This document shows positions 44,499 to 53,108 of a stretch of 64,000 bases of DNA, one piece after another. The translations under genes were made by a program, and so were the position numbers. How positions within the stretch are numbered: position 1 is the first letter of the stretch; every line of letters begins with the position of its first letter. The DNA is from Lacisediminimonas profundi. Its GTDB lineage: Bacteria; Pseudomonadota; Gammaproteobacteria; Burkholderiales; Burkholderiaceae_D. Where the stretch lies: positions 248,001 to 312,000 of the forward strand of contig NZ_VTTH01000001.1 of assembly GCF_008831265.1 (NCBI RefSeq), given 5' to 3'. The notes below the pieces were generated by a model. It saw only the letters and a program-made list of their open reading frames with translations. It ran no database searches and was not told the origin of the DNA.

Positions 44499-44573
44499 TG
44501 GTCCCGCCGACAGGAATCGAACCTGTATCTAGCGCTTAGGAGGCACTCGTTCTATCCATTGAACTACGGCGAG
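44499..44573 (-). tRNA. tRNA-Arg (anticodon CCU)
   Basis: A 75-base cloverleaf including an encoded CCA (complement TGG at 44499-44501). The D-arm reads GTTCAATGGATAGAAC, the anticodon loop CTCCTAA (anticodon CCT), and the T-arm ACAGG-TTCGATT-CCTGT. The acceptor stem pairs CTCGCCG with CGGCGGG (one G-T pair). It reads AGG codons. A TATAAT box lies about 29 bases upstream of the mature 5' end. Confidence 0.93.
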
Positions 44574-44601
44574 GACGCGGGGATCAACCCAAAGCTGACG
44601 A

Positions 44602-44607
44602 ATTATA
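44602..44607 (-). promoter_or_regulatory. -10 box of tRNA-Arg
   Basis: A perfect TATAAT on the minus strand about 29 bases before the tRNA 5' end. No clear -35 hexamer was found. Confidence 0.55.
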
Positions 44608-44697
44608 GCCGAGCAGCACGCCGTTCCGGCGCTCGGCATCCGCCTGTTTATCTTCTGGCCCCGGCCAACAACAATTCACGAATCGGTATCTATCTTC

Positions 44698-46620
44698 ATG
44701 GCAGTCATTACCCTGTCCGATGCGCAGCTCGCATTTGGCCACGTCGCACTCCTCAATCACACTGAATTTTCCCTCGAAAGCGGGGAGCGGGTCGGCCTGA
44801 TCGGGCGCAACGGCACCGGCAAGTCTTCGCTGCTGAAAATCATCGCGGGCAGGTTCAAGCTCGACGATGGCCAACTGGTGCTGCAACAGGGCCTGCGAAC
44901 GGCGTATGTCGAGCAGGAGCCTTCGTTCGATCCCGAATTGACCGTGTTCCAGGCGGTTTCCAATGCATTGGGCGAGACCCGCCAGTTGCTGGATGAGTAC
45001 GAGAATCTGGCCGGATCCTTCGGTTCCGGCAACGACGAGGAGTTGCTGGAACGCATGCACGAGTTGCAGTCCCGGCTCGATGCGACAGATGCGTGGACCG
45101 CGCCGCAGCGGGTGGAAAACATGATTGAGCGGCTGCGGCTGGACAAGGACGCCTTGTTGGGCTCGCTGTCGGGCGGCACGCAGAAGAGGGTGGCGCTGGC
45201 TTGCGCGCTGGTGAACGCGCCGGATGTGCTGCTGCTCGACGAGCCGACCAACCATCTTGATTTCGACTCCATCATCTGGCTGGAAAACCTGTTGCGTGAC
45301 TATCGCGGCTCGGTGTTGTTCATTACCCATGACCGCAGTTTTCTCGACAATGTCGCCACCCGCATCGTCGAGCTCGACCGCGGACGGCTGCTGTCCTTTC
45401 CCGGCAACTTCAGCGCTTATCAGGTGCGCAAGGCTGACCTGCTGGCGGTCGAGGCGACCGAGTTTGCGAAGTTCGACAAATTCCTGGCGCAGGAAGAAGT
45501 GTGGATCAGGAAAGGCGTCCAGGCACGCCGCACCCGCAACGAAGGCCGGGTCAAACGCCTGGAGGACTTGCGGGTGGCGCGCAGCCAGCGGCGCGATCGC
45601 CAGGGACAGGTCAAGCTCGACATCTCGATGGCCGAGAAATCCGGCAAGATCGTGGTCGAGATGGTCGAGGTCAGCAAGAGTTTTGGTGCGAAAAAGATTG
45701 TCGATAACTTCAGCGCGACGATCCTGCGCGGCGACAAGGTCGGCCTGATCGGGCCCAATGGCGCCGGCAAATCGACGTTGCTGAAACTGATGCTGGGCGA
45801 GTTGACGCCCGATACCGGCACAGTGCGGCAGGGCACCCGGCTGGAGGTCGCCTATTTCGACCAGATGCGAGCGCAGTTGAGCGAAGACGCAACGCTGGCC
45901 GAGACCATTGCGCCGGGCAGCGACTGGGTCGAGATCAACGGCCAGCGCAAGCACGTGATGTCCTATCTGGATGAGTTCCTGTTCTCGCCTGAGCGGGCGC
46001 GCTCGCCGGTGAAGTCGCTGTCCGGCGGCGAACGCAACCGGCTGTTGCTGGCGCGGCTGTTTGCCAAGCCAGCGAATGTGCTGGTGCTGGACGAGCCGAC
46101 CAACGACCTCGATATCGAGACGCTGGAATTGCTGGAGGTCTTGCTCGAAGAATTCAGTGGCACGGTGTTCTTGGTCAGCCATGACCGGGCGTTTCTCGAC
46201 AATGTCGTCACCCAGGTGTTTGTTGCCGAGGGCGAAGGCCGCTGGCGCGAATACGTGGGTGGTTACAGCGATTGGGAGCGGATGCGTCCCGCGCAAGCCG
46301 AACTGGCCGCGCGCGCTGCGCGGCAGGAGCAGAAGCGTTCCGATGAACCTTCCGCGGCACCCGCGGCCGAGCCTGCACCAGCGCCAAAGCAGAAGAAACT
46401 CAGCTACCGCGAACAACGCGACCTGGAAGAATTGCCGAAGCTGATCGCGAAGCTGGAGCAGGAGCAGAAATCCATCACTGAGCGCCTGGGCGATGCAGAG
46501 CTGTACAAGAGCCAGCCGGACGAAGTGCAGAGGTTGAACCAGCGCTTTGCCGAGATTGATGCGCTGCTGATGGAGAACCTGGAGAAGTGGGAGACGATCG
46601 AGGCCAGGTCGAAAAGCTGA
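44698..46620 (+). CDS. uup: ABC-F family ATPase, Uup type
   Basis: A 640-residue soluble protein with two ABC domains and no membrane segments. Walker A motifs are GRNGTGKS (residues 36-43) and GPNGAGKS (from about residue 352). Signatures LSGGTQKRVALACALV and LSGGERNRLLLARLF, Walker B LLLLDEPTNHLD and VLVLDEPTNDLD, with the P-site linker (about 240-320) between. The C-terminal charged coiled coil after LSYREQRDLEELPKLI is the Uup-specific domain. Uup acts on ribosomes and affects transposon precise excision and genome stability. Confidence 0.93.
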   Translation: MAVITLSDAQLAFGHVALLNHTEFSLESGERVGLIGRNGTGKSSLLKIIAGRFKLDDGQLVLQQGLRTAYVEQEPSFDPELTVFQAVSNALGETRQLLDEYENLAGSFGSGNDEELLERMHELQSRLDATDAWTAPQRVENMIERLRLDKDALLGSLSGGTQKRVALACALVNAPDVLLLDEPTNHLDFDSIIWLENLLRDYRGSVLFITHDRSFLDNVATRIVELDRGRLLSFPGNFSAYQVRKADLLAVEATEFAKFDKFLAQEEVWIRKGVQARRTRNEGRVKRLEDLRVARSQRRDRQGQVKLDISMAEKSGKIVVEMVEVSKSFGAKKIVDNFSATILRGDKVGLIGPNGAGKSTLLKLMLGELTPDTGTVRQGTRLEVAYFDQMRAQLSEDATLAETIAPGSDWVEINGQRKHVMSYLDEFLFSPERARSPVKSLSGGERNRLLLARLFAKPANVLVLDEPTNDLDIETLELLEVLLEEFSGTVFLVSHDRAFLDNVVTQVFVAEGEGRWREYVGGYSDWERMRPAQAELAARAARQEQKRSDEPSAAPAAEPAPAPKQKKLSYREQRDLEELPKLIAKLEQEQKSITERLGDAELYKSQPDEVQRLNQRFAEIDALLMENLEKWETIEARSKS

Positions 46621-46694
46621 CCAGCGAAGCCGGGAATTTCCGTCTCGCCAGGACTGATGATCCCCTTGCCCGACTGCAAGCGGGCAGCGGTTTC

Positions 46695-47534
46695 CTAATT
46701 CATCCTCCTGGACGCCTGTTCCAGCGAGGGCAGGCGCTGCCGCAGCCCGGAGGCGTCGTCCGCATCGGGACAGGCTGCAAGATAAGCCCGGATGTCGCGC
46801 AGCGCAGCTTCCGGGCATTCGACTTCAGCGTAAGCCAGCCCGCGATCGCGGCGCTCCTCGATTTCACCGGGAAGCAGAATGACCAGCCGTTGCTGGACGT
46901 TGAGCAGCCTGTGCCAGTCGGACTGGCTGGCATAGAGGGATTTCAGGTTGCGCAACATGCGAGCCAGAATGTTGCGCGGCTGTGCCTCCCGCAGGTACAA
47001 GCCCAGCGGCAGTTCTGCCGGCGGCTCGTCCTGCTCGATAAATGGCTCCAGCCTTTCTTCCAGGTCCTCGCGCGACAGGCTGCTGCCGTTGAATGGATCG
47101 AGGATGATTTCGCCGGAGCTGACTGACAGCTTCATCAGGAAATGACCGGGAAAGGAAATTCCCTTCACCTCCAGCCCTGTTTGCTGCGCCAATTCCATGT
47201 AGACGACTGCCAGCGAGATCGGAATGCCGCGGCGGGTGGTCAGCACACGGTCCAGGTAACTGTTGTCCGGGGCGTAGTAATCGTTGACGTTGCCGGCAAA
47301 CCCGAGTTCGCGATAAAAGAAATGATTGAGCAGCCGCAGTTTCTGGATCTGCGAGGCGTCGGGCGGAAACCTGCGTTGCAGGTTTTCTGCCATCAGGTCG
47401 ATTTCGAATTGCAGGGCGGTCAGGTCCAGTTCCGGATCTTCGTCCTGCGCAATTGACAACGCCGCCTCGAACAGGGGAATCGAGTCGTCCTGCTGCACCA
47501 GCGACGTGAAATACTCGAGCGGTGTGAGCGTCAT
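46695..47534 (-). CDS. SirB1/YchA family protein (transglutaminase-like with TPR region)
   Basis: A 279-residue protein from ATG 47534. The N-terminal half carries the SirB1 core (FFYRELGFAGNVNDYYAPDNSYLDRVLTTRRGIPISLAVVYMELA... near residues 70-120, GHFLMKL) and the C-terminal half is TPR-like (LARMLRNLKSLYASQSDWHRLL). The family is conserved in proteobacteria and usually encoded near housekeeping genes; its biochemical role is unknown. Transcribed convergently with uup. Confidence 0.88.
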   Translation of the reverse strand: MTLTPLEYFTSLVQQDDSIPLFEAALSIAQDEDPELDLTALQFEIDLMAENLQRRFPPDASQIQKLRLLNHFFYRELGFAGNVNDYYAPDNSYLDRVLTTRRGIPISLAVVYMELAQQTGLEVKGISFPGHFLMKLSVSSGEIILDPFNGSSLSREDLEERLEPFIEQDEPPAELPLGLYLREAQPRNILARMLRNLKSLYASQSDWHRLLNVQQRLVILLPGEIEERRDRGLAYAEVECPEAALRDIRAYLAACPDADDASGLRQRLPSLEQASRRMN

Positions 47535-47609
47535 ATGCAATTCATCATATCTCGCAGCTTCCTGTAAATAAAGCTGCAGGCCCGGAAGCGGCGGTCCGAT
47601 TGAGCGCGA

Positions 47610-49160
47610 TCAGCCTGACGAACGCTTGAAGTCCCGAAAGCGAAACCCCATCAGCAGCAGCGCGCCGAAATAGCTTGCGACGGCGGCAACCACGATCCCG
47701 GCCAGCAATGCGACACGGGTCAGCGGCTGTCCCTGCAGGTCAATCCAGTTGAAGTACGAGGCCGTCGCGCCGGCAACGCCGGCCATCAGGCACACCGCAC
47801 CGGCGACTTGCATGAGGAACATCGTCCAGCCGGGTTGTGGCCGGTAGATCCCCTTGCGGCGCAGGCCGGCGTACAGGAATCCGGCGTTCAGGCAGGCACC
47901 CAATCCGATCGACAGCGCAAGTCCTGCGTGGGCGATGAACGGGACGAACATCAGGTTCATCAACTGGGTCGCAATCAGCACGCCGACTGCAATCTTGACC
48001 GGCGTACGGATGTCCTGCCGCGCATAAAAGCCGGGCGCCAGGATTTTTACCAGTATCAGTCCGATCAAGCCCACGCCGTAGGCGATCAGTGCACGGCTGG
48101 TCATCTCAACCGATAGCGCGTCGAACTTGCCGTAATGGAAAAGCGTGGTCGTGATCGGCTCGGCCAGGACGGCGAGGGCGGCGCCGGCGGGCAGGGCGAG
48201 CAGGAAAGTCAGGCGCAAGCCCCAGTCGAGCAGTCCGGAGTACTCGGTGGTGTCGCCGAGGGAATGCGCCTTCGACAGGCTGGGCAGGAGGATGGTCCCG
48301 AGCGCGACGCCAAGCAATCCGGTCGGCAGTTCCATCAGCCGGTCGGCATAGGACAGCCAGGACACGCTGCCCTGCTGCAGATGCGAGGCGATGTTGGAAT
48401 TGATGATCAGGCTGATCTGGGCGACCGAAACGGCAAACGTCGCGGGCAGCATCTGGCGCAGCACGCGCCGCACGCCGGGGTCGGCCAGGGCGGCACGAAC
48501 CCGGAAGGAGATGCGCGGCAGCATTCCGATGCGTCGCAACGCGCGCAACTGGATCGCCACCTGCAACATGCCCCCCACCAGCACTGCAATCGCCAGGGCA
48601 TACACCGGCTGCGACAGATGCGGTGCCAGCAACAGCGCCGAGCCGATGAAGGACAGGTTCAGCAGCACCGGCGTGAAAGCCGGTATGCGAAACTCCCGCC
48701 AAGTGTTGAGTATGCCGCCGGCCAGCGCGACGAAGGACATGAAAATAATGTATGGGAACATGATCCGTGTCATCTGGACCGAGGCATCGAATGCCAGCGG
48801 ATCAGCCTGCAGGCCACTCGCCATCATGAACACGACCACCGGGGCTGCTGCGATGCCGGCCAGCGTGGTCAGGATCAATACCCAGAACAGCACGGTTGCC
48901 ACATGGTCAACCAGCTCCTTGGTGGCCTGTTCGCCGCGCTGATTCTTGAATTCGGCCAGGATAGGCACAAAGGCTTGCGCAAATGCTCCTTCGGCAAACA
49001 GCCGGCGCAGCAAGTTGGGAATGCGAAAGGCAATGAAGAAGGCGTCGGTGTAGCCGGATGCGCCGAATGCACGGGCGATCAGGAACTCCCGGATCAATCC
49101 GGTGATCCGGGACAGCATGGTCAGGCCGGAAACCGTGGCCAGGGTTTTGTGCAAATTCAT
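47610..49160 (-). CDS. murJ: Lipid II flippase MurJ
   Basis: A 516-residue inner-membrane protein with about 14 hydrophobic segments, moving lipid II across the membrane for peptidoglycan synthesis. [53 protein letters not shown] spans residues 17-69 and is the diagnostic N-terminal region. ATG 49160 has no Shine-Dalgarno sequence; instead a perfect TATAAT box ends 7 bases before it, suggesting a leaderless mRNA. It is divergent from rpsT, a common arrangement in betaproteobacteria. Confidence 0.95.
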   Translation of the reverse strand: MNLHKTLATVSGLTMLSRITGLIREFLIARAFGASGYTDAFFIAFRIPNLLRRLFAEGAFAQAFVPILAEFKNQRGEQATKELVDHVATVLFWVLILTTLAGIAAAPVVVFMMASGLQADPLAFDASVQMTRIMFPYIIFMSFVALAGGILNTWREFRIPAFTPVLLNLSFIGSALLLAPHLSQPVYALAIAVLVGGMLQVAIQLRALRRIGMLPRISFRVRAALADPGVRRVLRQMLPATFAVSVAQISLIINSNIASHLQQGSVSWLSYADRLMELPTGLLGVALGTILLPSLSKAHSLGDTTEYSGLLDWGLRLTFLLALPAGAALAVLAEPITTTLFHYGKFDALSVEMTSRALIAYGVGLIGLILVKILAPGFYARQDIRTPVKIAVGVLIATQLMNLMFVPFIAHAGLALSIGLGACLNAGFLYAGLRRKGIYRPQPGWTMFLMQVAGAVCLMAGVAGATASYFNWIDLQGQPLTRVALLAGIVVAAVASYFGALLLMGFRFRDFKRSSG

Positions 49161-49167
49161 GCGGGGG

Positions 49168-49173
49168 ATTATA
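49168..49173 (-). promoter_or_regulatory. -10 box of murJ, probable leaderless start
   Basis: A perfect TATAAT on the minus strand separated from ATG 49160 by only CCCCCGC (7 bases). The -35 region is weak. Confidence 0.55.
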
Positions 49174-49233
49174 GCGGCAGGGGTCTTGCTGTCCGTAAAA
49201 CACCGGCGCCGCGCCTGACTTGGCGTGTTGAGC

Positions 49234-49262
49234 TTGATCCGGGAAGGAAAGCCGGCTATACT
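49234..49262 (+). promoter_or_regulatory. Sigma-70 promoter of rpsT
   Basis: -35 TTGATC (49234-49239), a 17-base spacer and -10 TATACT (49257-49262) lie about 87 bases before rpsT. Confidence 0.82.
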
Positions 49263-49349
49263 CCGACGCTTGACAGAATTTCGGCCGGCGGGTGGTTTTC
49301 CTGCGGCTTCCCGATCAGCTTTTTCAGATTACGTACCAGGATATTTTTA

Positions 49350-49613
49350 ATGGCAAATACAGCACAAGCGCGCAAGCGCGCACGCCAGGCGGTCAAACAG
49401 AACGCCCATAACTCGTCGCAGCGTTCCGCACTGCGCACTGCAATCAAGTCCGTGCGCAAGGCAATCGAGGGTGGCGACAAGGCTGCTGCCGCTGCGGTGT
49501 TCCAGTCGTCGATTTCGACGATCGATCGCATCGCCGACAAGAAAATCATCCACAAGAACAAGGCTGCTCGCCACAAGAGCCGCCTGGCAGCTGCCCTGAA
49601 GGCCCTGGCCTAA
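49350..49613 (+). CDS. rpsT: 30S ribosomal protein S20
   Basis: An 87-residue basic protein beginning [21 protein letters not shown] and ending [16 protein letters not shown], full length for S20. It binds 16S rRNA in the 30S body. The start follows CCAGGA at moderate distance. It stands alone, divergent from murJ, as usual. Confidence 0.98.
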   Translation: MANTAQARKRARQAVKQNAHNSSQRSALRTAIKSVRKAIEGGDKAAAAAVFQSSISTIDRIADKKIIHKNKAARHKSRLAAALKALA

Positions 49614-49891
49614 GCGGATGCTCGCGTCGGCCCGGCAAGTTCGGGCCCGGCAGAAAAAGTAGCAAAAGAAGAAACTCGGAAGCAGCTCGCCGGTCATGCC
49701 GCGCGGGCTTTTTTCGTTTTAAATTTCGTTTCAAATTCTATTCGGAGCGCGTGCGGGCGGCGCTCGCTGCGTACCACGCAGCCTTCATGGCGATTGGATC
49801 TTGGCGGAATCTGGTTTGATCTTGTGCGGCACGCTGGTCGATCTTGCGGGCCGGACGGCTTTCTGGCTGTGCCGGGCAGGGCGAGGAATGG
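49614..49891. other. Intergenic region after rpsT
   Basis: No convincing gene. A GC-rich stretch followed by GGGCTTTTTTCGTTTT (near 49705-49722) probably contains the rpsT terminator, but I cannot resolve a clean stem. Confidence 0.4.
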
Positions 49892-50341
49892 CTATTTGAC
49901 GGCAGGCTTCGGCACACCGCCAATCACGGTTCCCGGTTTGATATTCTTTTCCCGGAACCAGCCGCGATTCATTTCCAGTGCATAGCGGGCCGGCTCGCTG
50001 GAGCAGTGTGTATCCAGCGTCTGCGGCGCCATGTCCTCAATATTGATGATACGCGCCTTGTCGTCGAGGAATGCCACGGACAGCGGCAGCAGCGTGTTCT
50101 TCATCCACATGCAGACCCGGTCCGACTGGTCGAATATGAACAGCATGCCTTCGTTGGGTCCCATTTTTTCCCGGAACATCAGGCCCTGCTGCCGGTCCTG
50201 GTCACGCGCGGCCACTTCGGCTCGCACTACATGCATTCCCGCCGTGATCTGTTTGACCGGCAGGCGGCTCTCGGCCGTGGAAGTGGTGGCGGCCAGCGTG
50301 ATCAGAAGTGCCAGGCTGGTCCGCAGGAGAGCAGATTTCAT
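49892..50341 (-). CDS. DUF192 family exported protein
   Basis: A 149-residue protein from ATG 50341 with a signal peptide (MKSALLRTSLALLITLAATTSTAES). The DUF192 domain follows: EVAARDQDRQQGLMFREKMGPNEGMLFIFDQ, MWMKNTLLPLSVAFLDDKARIINIEDM and the closing ALEMNRGWFREKNIKPGT. The family is widespread and of unknown function. It is encoded downstream of the small KKAE-repeat gene with a terminator between them. Confidence 0.9.
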   Translation of the reverse strand: MKSALLRTSLALLITLAATTSTAESRLPVKQITAGMHVVRAEVAARDQDRQQGLMFREKMGPNEGMLFIFDQSDRVCMWMKNTLLPLSVAFLDDKARIINIEDMAPQTLDTHCSSEPARYALEMNRGWFREKNIKPGTVIGGVPKPAVK

Positions 50342-50391
50342 TGGGCGGGTTCGGGTTTCGGGCTGCAAAGCAGGGAGCAGGTAGTGTAAAC

Positions 50392-50419
50392 AAAAAAAAG
50401 GCAGGACTAGCCTGCCTTT
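50392..50419 (-). terminator. Terminator of the small KKAE-repeat gene
   Basis: On the minus strand AAAGGCAGG-CTAGT-CCTGCCTTT is followed by a T-run (A at 50392-50399). Confidence 0.92.
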
Positions 50420-50438
50420 ATTACTACTGAAGCTCGAA

Positions 50439-50645
50439 TTACTTCGAAGCAGCAGCCGAAGCCGAAGCCGAAGCTTTTTTCTCAGCTTTTTTCTCAGCTT
50501 TCTTTTCTGCTTTCTTTTCAGCTTTCTTAGGAGCCGAAGCGGAAGCCGAAGCCGAAGCAGCAGCTGCAGGAGCAGCAGGAGCAGCAGCTTGAGCGAAAGC
50601 GGAGAGGGAGAACAGGCCAGCAACCAGGGCAGCGATCAGTTTCAT
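50439..50645 (-). CDS. Small exported Ala/Lys-repeat protein
   Basis: A 68-residue protein: signal peptide MKLIAALVAGLFSLSAFA, then an Ala/Pro/Ser stretch, about four consecutive KKAE units and a second Ala/Ser stretch ending AAASK. The start ATG 50645 follows AAGGA. The mature peptide of about 48 residues is highly basic, without aromatic residues or cysteine. Similar short Ala/Lys repeat proteins occur in related genomes and are uncharacterised; binding to nucleic acid, anionic polymer or cell wall is possible. It has its own terminator, so it is a real transcription unit. Confidence 0.8.
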   Translation of the reverse strand: MKLIAALVAGLFSLSAFAQAAAPAAPAAAASASASASAPKKAEKKAEKKAEKKAEKKASASASAAASK

Positions 50646-50754
50646 ATTATGTCCTTCAATTTAACGTTAAAGTAAGGCGATTCTGAGAAGAATCAATCCT
50701 TCAACGCACGGCCGTGTTACCGGTTGACATTTTTTTTCGGAAATCTCGAAAATT

Positions 50755-51960
50755 TTGCTACGCTTGCCATTTCGTCTCCGGACGCTGTCCAAATGCATGG
50801 CCATGGCCATGGCGTTTGTTGTTCTCCTCCCGGCCTCGGCGGCGCCGCGCAAGCCGGCAGCAGATGCCGAGGTGCTGGAGCGCCTTCCACTTCGTCCCAC
50901 CGATCCTGTTACCCGCGAGCTGGCGAACCTGCGGCAGGCGCTGCGCTCGGATCCCGATGACCTGGGGACGGCGGTGCGGCTGGCACAGCGCTATTACGAC
51001 CTGGTGGGGCGCGAGGGGGATCCGCGCTATCTCGGCTACGCTCAAGCGGCGCTAAAGCCCTGGTGGACGCTTCCTGATCCGCCGGACGAGGTGCGTGTGC
51101 TGCGTGCTTCATTGCGCCAGTTCGGTCACGACTTCGACGGTGCGGTGCGGGATCTCGATGCAGTGCTGGCCCGCAATCCCGCGAATGGGCCGGCCAGGGC
51201 CTTGCGCGCCACGATCCACATCGTGCAGGCCAGCTACCCGCTGGCGCGCGCCGACTGCAGCGCCCTGCGCAACAGCAGCAGCGAGCTGATCGCAACCGGC
51301 TGCGAGGCGATGGTGGATGGACTGACCGGACGTGCGCAAATGGCATACAAGACACTGGAAGCTGCGCTGGCAGCCAATGGCGGTGCCGCGGCGACCGACA
51401 GATTGTGGGTGCTGTTGCGCTTGGCGGAAATCTCGCGGCGGCTGGGGCAGACAGCGGTCGCCGAGCGGCATTTCAAGCAGGCGCTCTCGCTCGGCCGGGA
51501 CGATACCTTCCTGCTTGCGGCTTACGCCGACCTGCTGCTCGACTTGCAGCGCCCGCGCGAGGTCGTGGCGCTACTGAAGGATCGATCTTCCTCCGATGGG
51601 CTGCTGCTGCGGCTGGTGCTGGCGGAGCGGGCGCTGGGTCTGCCGGAGGCGCCGGCCCGGTCCGCTACGCTTGCGGCCCGTTATGCTGCCGCCCGCCTGC
51701 GCGGCGACACGGCCCACGAACAAGAGGAGGCGCGCTTCATGCTGGAAACCGGGCAGCCGGCGCAGGCAGCGCTGGAGCTGGCGGTCGACAACTGGCGGCT
51801 GCAGCGCGAGCCGCGCGATGCCCGGGTCCTGCTGCAAGCGGCACTGGCGGCGCATGCACCAGCCGCGGCGGCGCCGGTCCTCGCGTGGCGGGCAGCAAAC
51901 CGCGTGGACGATGTAGTCCTGGACGACCTGGCGCGCAGGGTCGGGGAGCTTCCCCGATGA
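50755..51960 (+). CDS. TPR-repeat exported protein, partner of the HupE-like protein
   Basis: About 401 residues if translation starts at TTG 50755, which gives a basic n-region and a hydrophobic core ending LLPASA; ATG 50797 would leave a signal without positive charge. The rest is helical with TPR-type periodicity (LRQALRSDPDDLGTAVRLAQRYYDL; VRDLDAVLARNPANGPARALRATIHI; AERHFKQALSLGRDDTFLLAAYADLLLDLQRP). It probably acts in the periplasm as a scaffold. The stop overlaps the HupE-family start by 4 bases, so the two proteins likely work together. Confidence 0.8.
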   Translation: MLRLPFRLRTLSKCMAMAMAFVVLLPASAAPRKPAADAEVLERLPLRPTDPVTRELANLRQALRSDPDDLGTAVRLAQRYYDLVGREGDPRYLGYAQAALKPWWTLPDPPDEVRVLRASLRQFGHDFDGAVRDLDAVLARNPANGPARALRATIHIVQASYPLARADCSALRNSSSELIATGCEAMVDGLTGRAQMAYKTLEAALAANGGAAATDRLWVLLRLAEISRRLGQTAVAERHFKQALSLGRDDTFLLAAYADLLLDLQRPREVVALLKDRSSSDGLLLRLVLAERALGLPEAPARSATLAARYAAARLRGDTAHEQEEARFMLETGQPAQAALELAVDNWRLQREPRDARVLLQAALAAHAPAAAAPVLAWRAANRVDDVVLDDLARRVGELPR

Positions 51961-53099
51961 AGCGCCTTCACCCCCACCTGCGCCTGCTGTTGCTCCTGCT
52001 GTGGTTGGCGTTGCTGTCGCCGGCCCAGGCCCACAAGCCCAGTGACAGCTACCTGGCGCTCACGGTGGAAGGGAATACAGTGCGCGGCCAGTGGGATATC
52101 GCCTTGCGCGACCTCGATTTCGCGCTTGGCCTCGACAGCAGCGGCGACGGTAGCATCACCTGGGGCGAGCTGAAGCAGAAGCAGCGGGAGATCGAAGCCT
52201 ATGCATTGGCCCGGCTGTCCATCTCGTCCAGTGGCCAATCCTGCGCGCTGGCGGCCAGCGATCACCTGGTCGACGACCACACTGACGGCGCCTACGAGGT
52301 CATGCGCTTCGAGGCGCGCTGTCCATCGACTGGCAACGAAATTTCAATACGCTATGGGCTGTTCTTCGACATTGACCCGCAGCACAAGGGCCTGCTGCGC
52401 CTGCAGCGGGGAGGCACGGTCAGCACCGGGGTTTTCACGCCCGATACCGGGCAGCAGGTCTTTTCATTGTCCCAGCCGTCGCGGCTGCAGCAGTTCGCCG
52501 ATTATGCCGCCCAGGGGGTGTGGCACATCTGGATCGGCTTCGACCACATCTTGTTCCTGATGGCATTGTTGTTGCCCGCGGTCGCAGTCCGGGTCGCTCG
52601 CCGTTGGGAACCGGTGCCTGCCTTCTGGCCAGCTCTGGTCAACGTCGCCAGCATCGTCACAGCATTCACCATTGCCCATTCGATCACGCTCACGCTGGCC
52701 ACCCTCGGGGTGGTGAGCCTGCCGTCGCGGCTGGTCGAATCGACGATCGCACTTTCCGTGGTCATTGCTGCGCTGAACAATATCTTCCCCTTGTTTGCGG
52801 AGCGACGATGGGTGATGGCGTTCTTGTTCGGATTGATCCACGGTTTCGGCTTTGCCAGCGTGCTGAGCGATCTTGGACTTCCTTCCGGCACGCTGGCGAT
52901 TGCGCTGGTCGGATTCAACCTCGGCGTCGAGGCCGGCCAGCTGGCCATCGTTTGCGCATTCCTGCCAGTCGCATACCGCTTGCGCTCCAGCATTTTCTAC
53001 AAACGCTGGGTACTGATCGGCGGCTCGGCCCTGATCGCCATCCTTGCTTGCGTATGGCTGACGGAAAGGGTGTTCGACCTCAAGCTGATTTCCGGCTGA
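51957..53099 (+). CDS. HupE/UreJ-2 family membrane protein
   Basis: A 380-residue protein: signal peptide (MKRLHPHLRLLLLLLWLALLSPAQA), an extracytoplasmic domain of about 160 residues, then six or so membrane helices. The membrane part begins with GVWHIWIGFDHILFLMALLL, the conserved His/Asp motif of the family, and includes TAFTIAHSITLTLA and LIHGFGFASVL. HupE/UreJ proteins are linked to nickel or other metal uptake, but no hydrogenase or urease genes are in the window. It is translationally coupled to the TPR protein. Confidence 0.85.
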   Translation: MKRLHPHLRLLLLLLWLALLSPAQAHKPSDSYLALTVEGNTVRGQWDIALRDLDFALGLDSSGDGSITWGELKQKQREIEAYALARLSISSSGQSCALAASDHLVDDHTDGAYEVMRFEARCPSTGNEISIRYGLFFDIDPQHKGLLRLQRGGTVSTGVFTPDTGQQVFSLSQPSRLQQFADYAAQGVWHIWIGFDHILFLMALLLPAVAVRVARRWEPVPAFWPALVNVASIVTAFTIAHSITLTLATLGVVSLPSRLVESTIALSVVIAALNNIFPLFAERRWVMAFLFGLIHGFGFASVLSDLGLPSGTLAIALVGFNLGVEAGQLAIVCAFLPVAYRLRSSIFYKRWVLIGGSALIAILACVWLTERVFDLKLISG

Positions 53100-53108
53100 T
53101 CGACCCGG

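Noticed and set aside
49738-49923. 61-codon minus-strand frame overlapping the end of the DUF192 gene
   Set aside because: Overlaps a supported gene and has no family or start signal.
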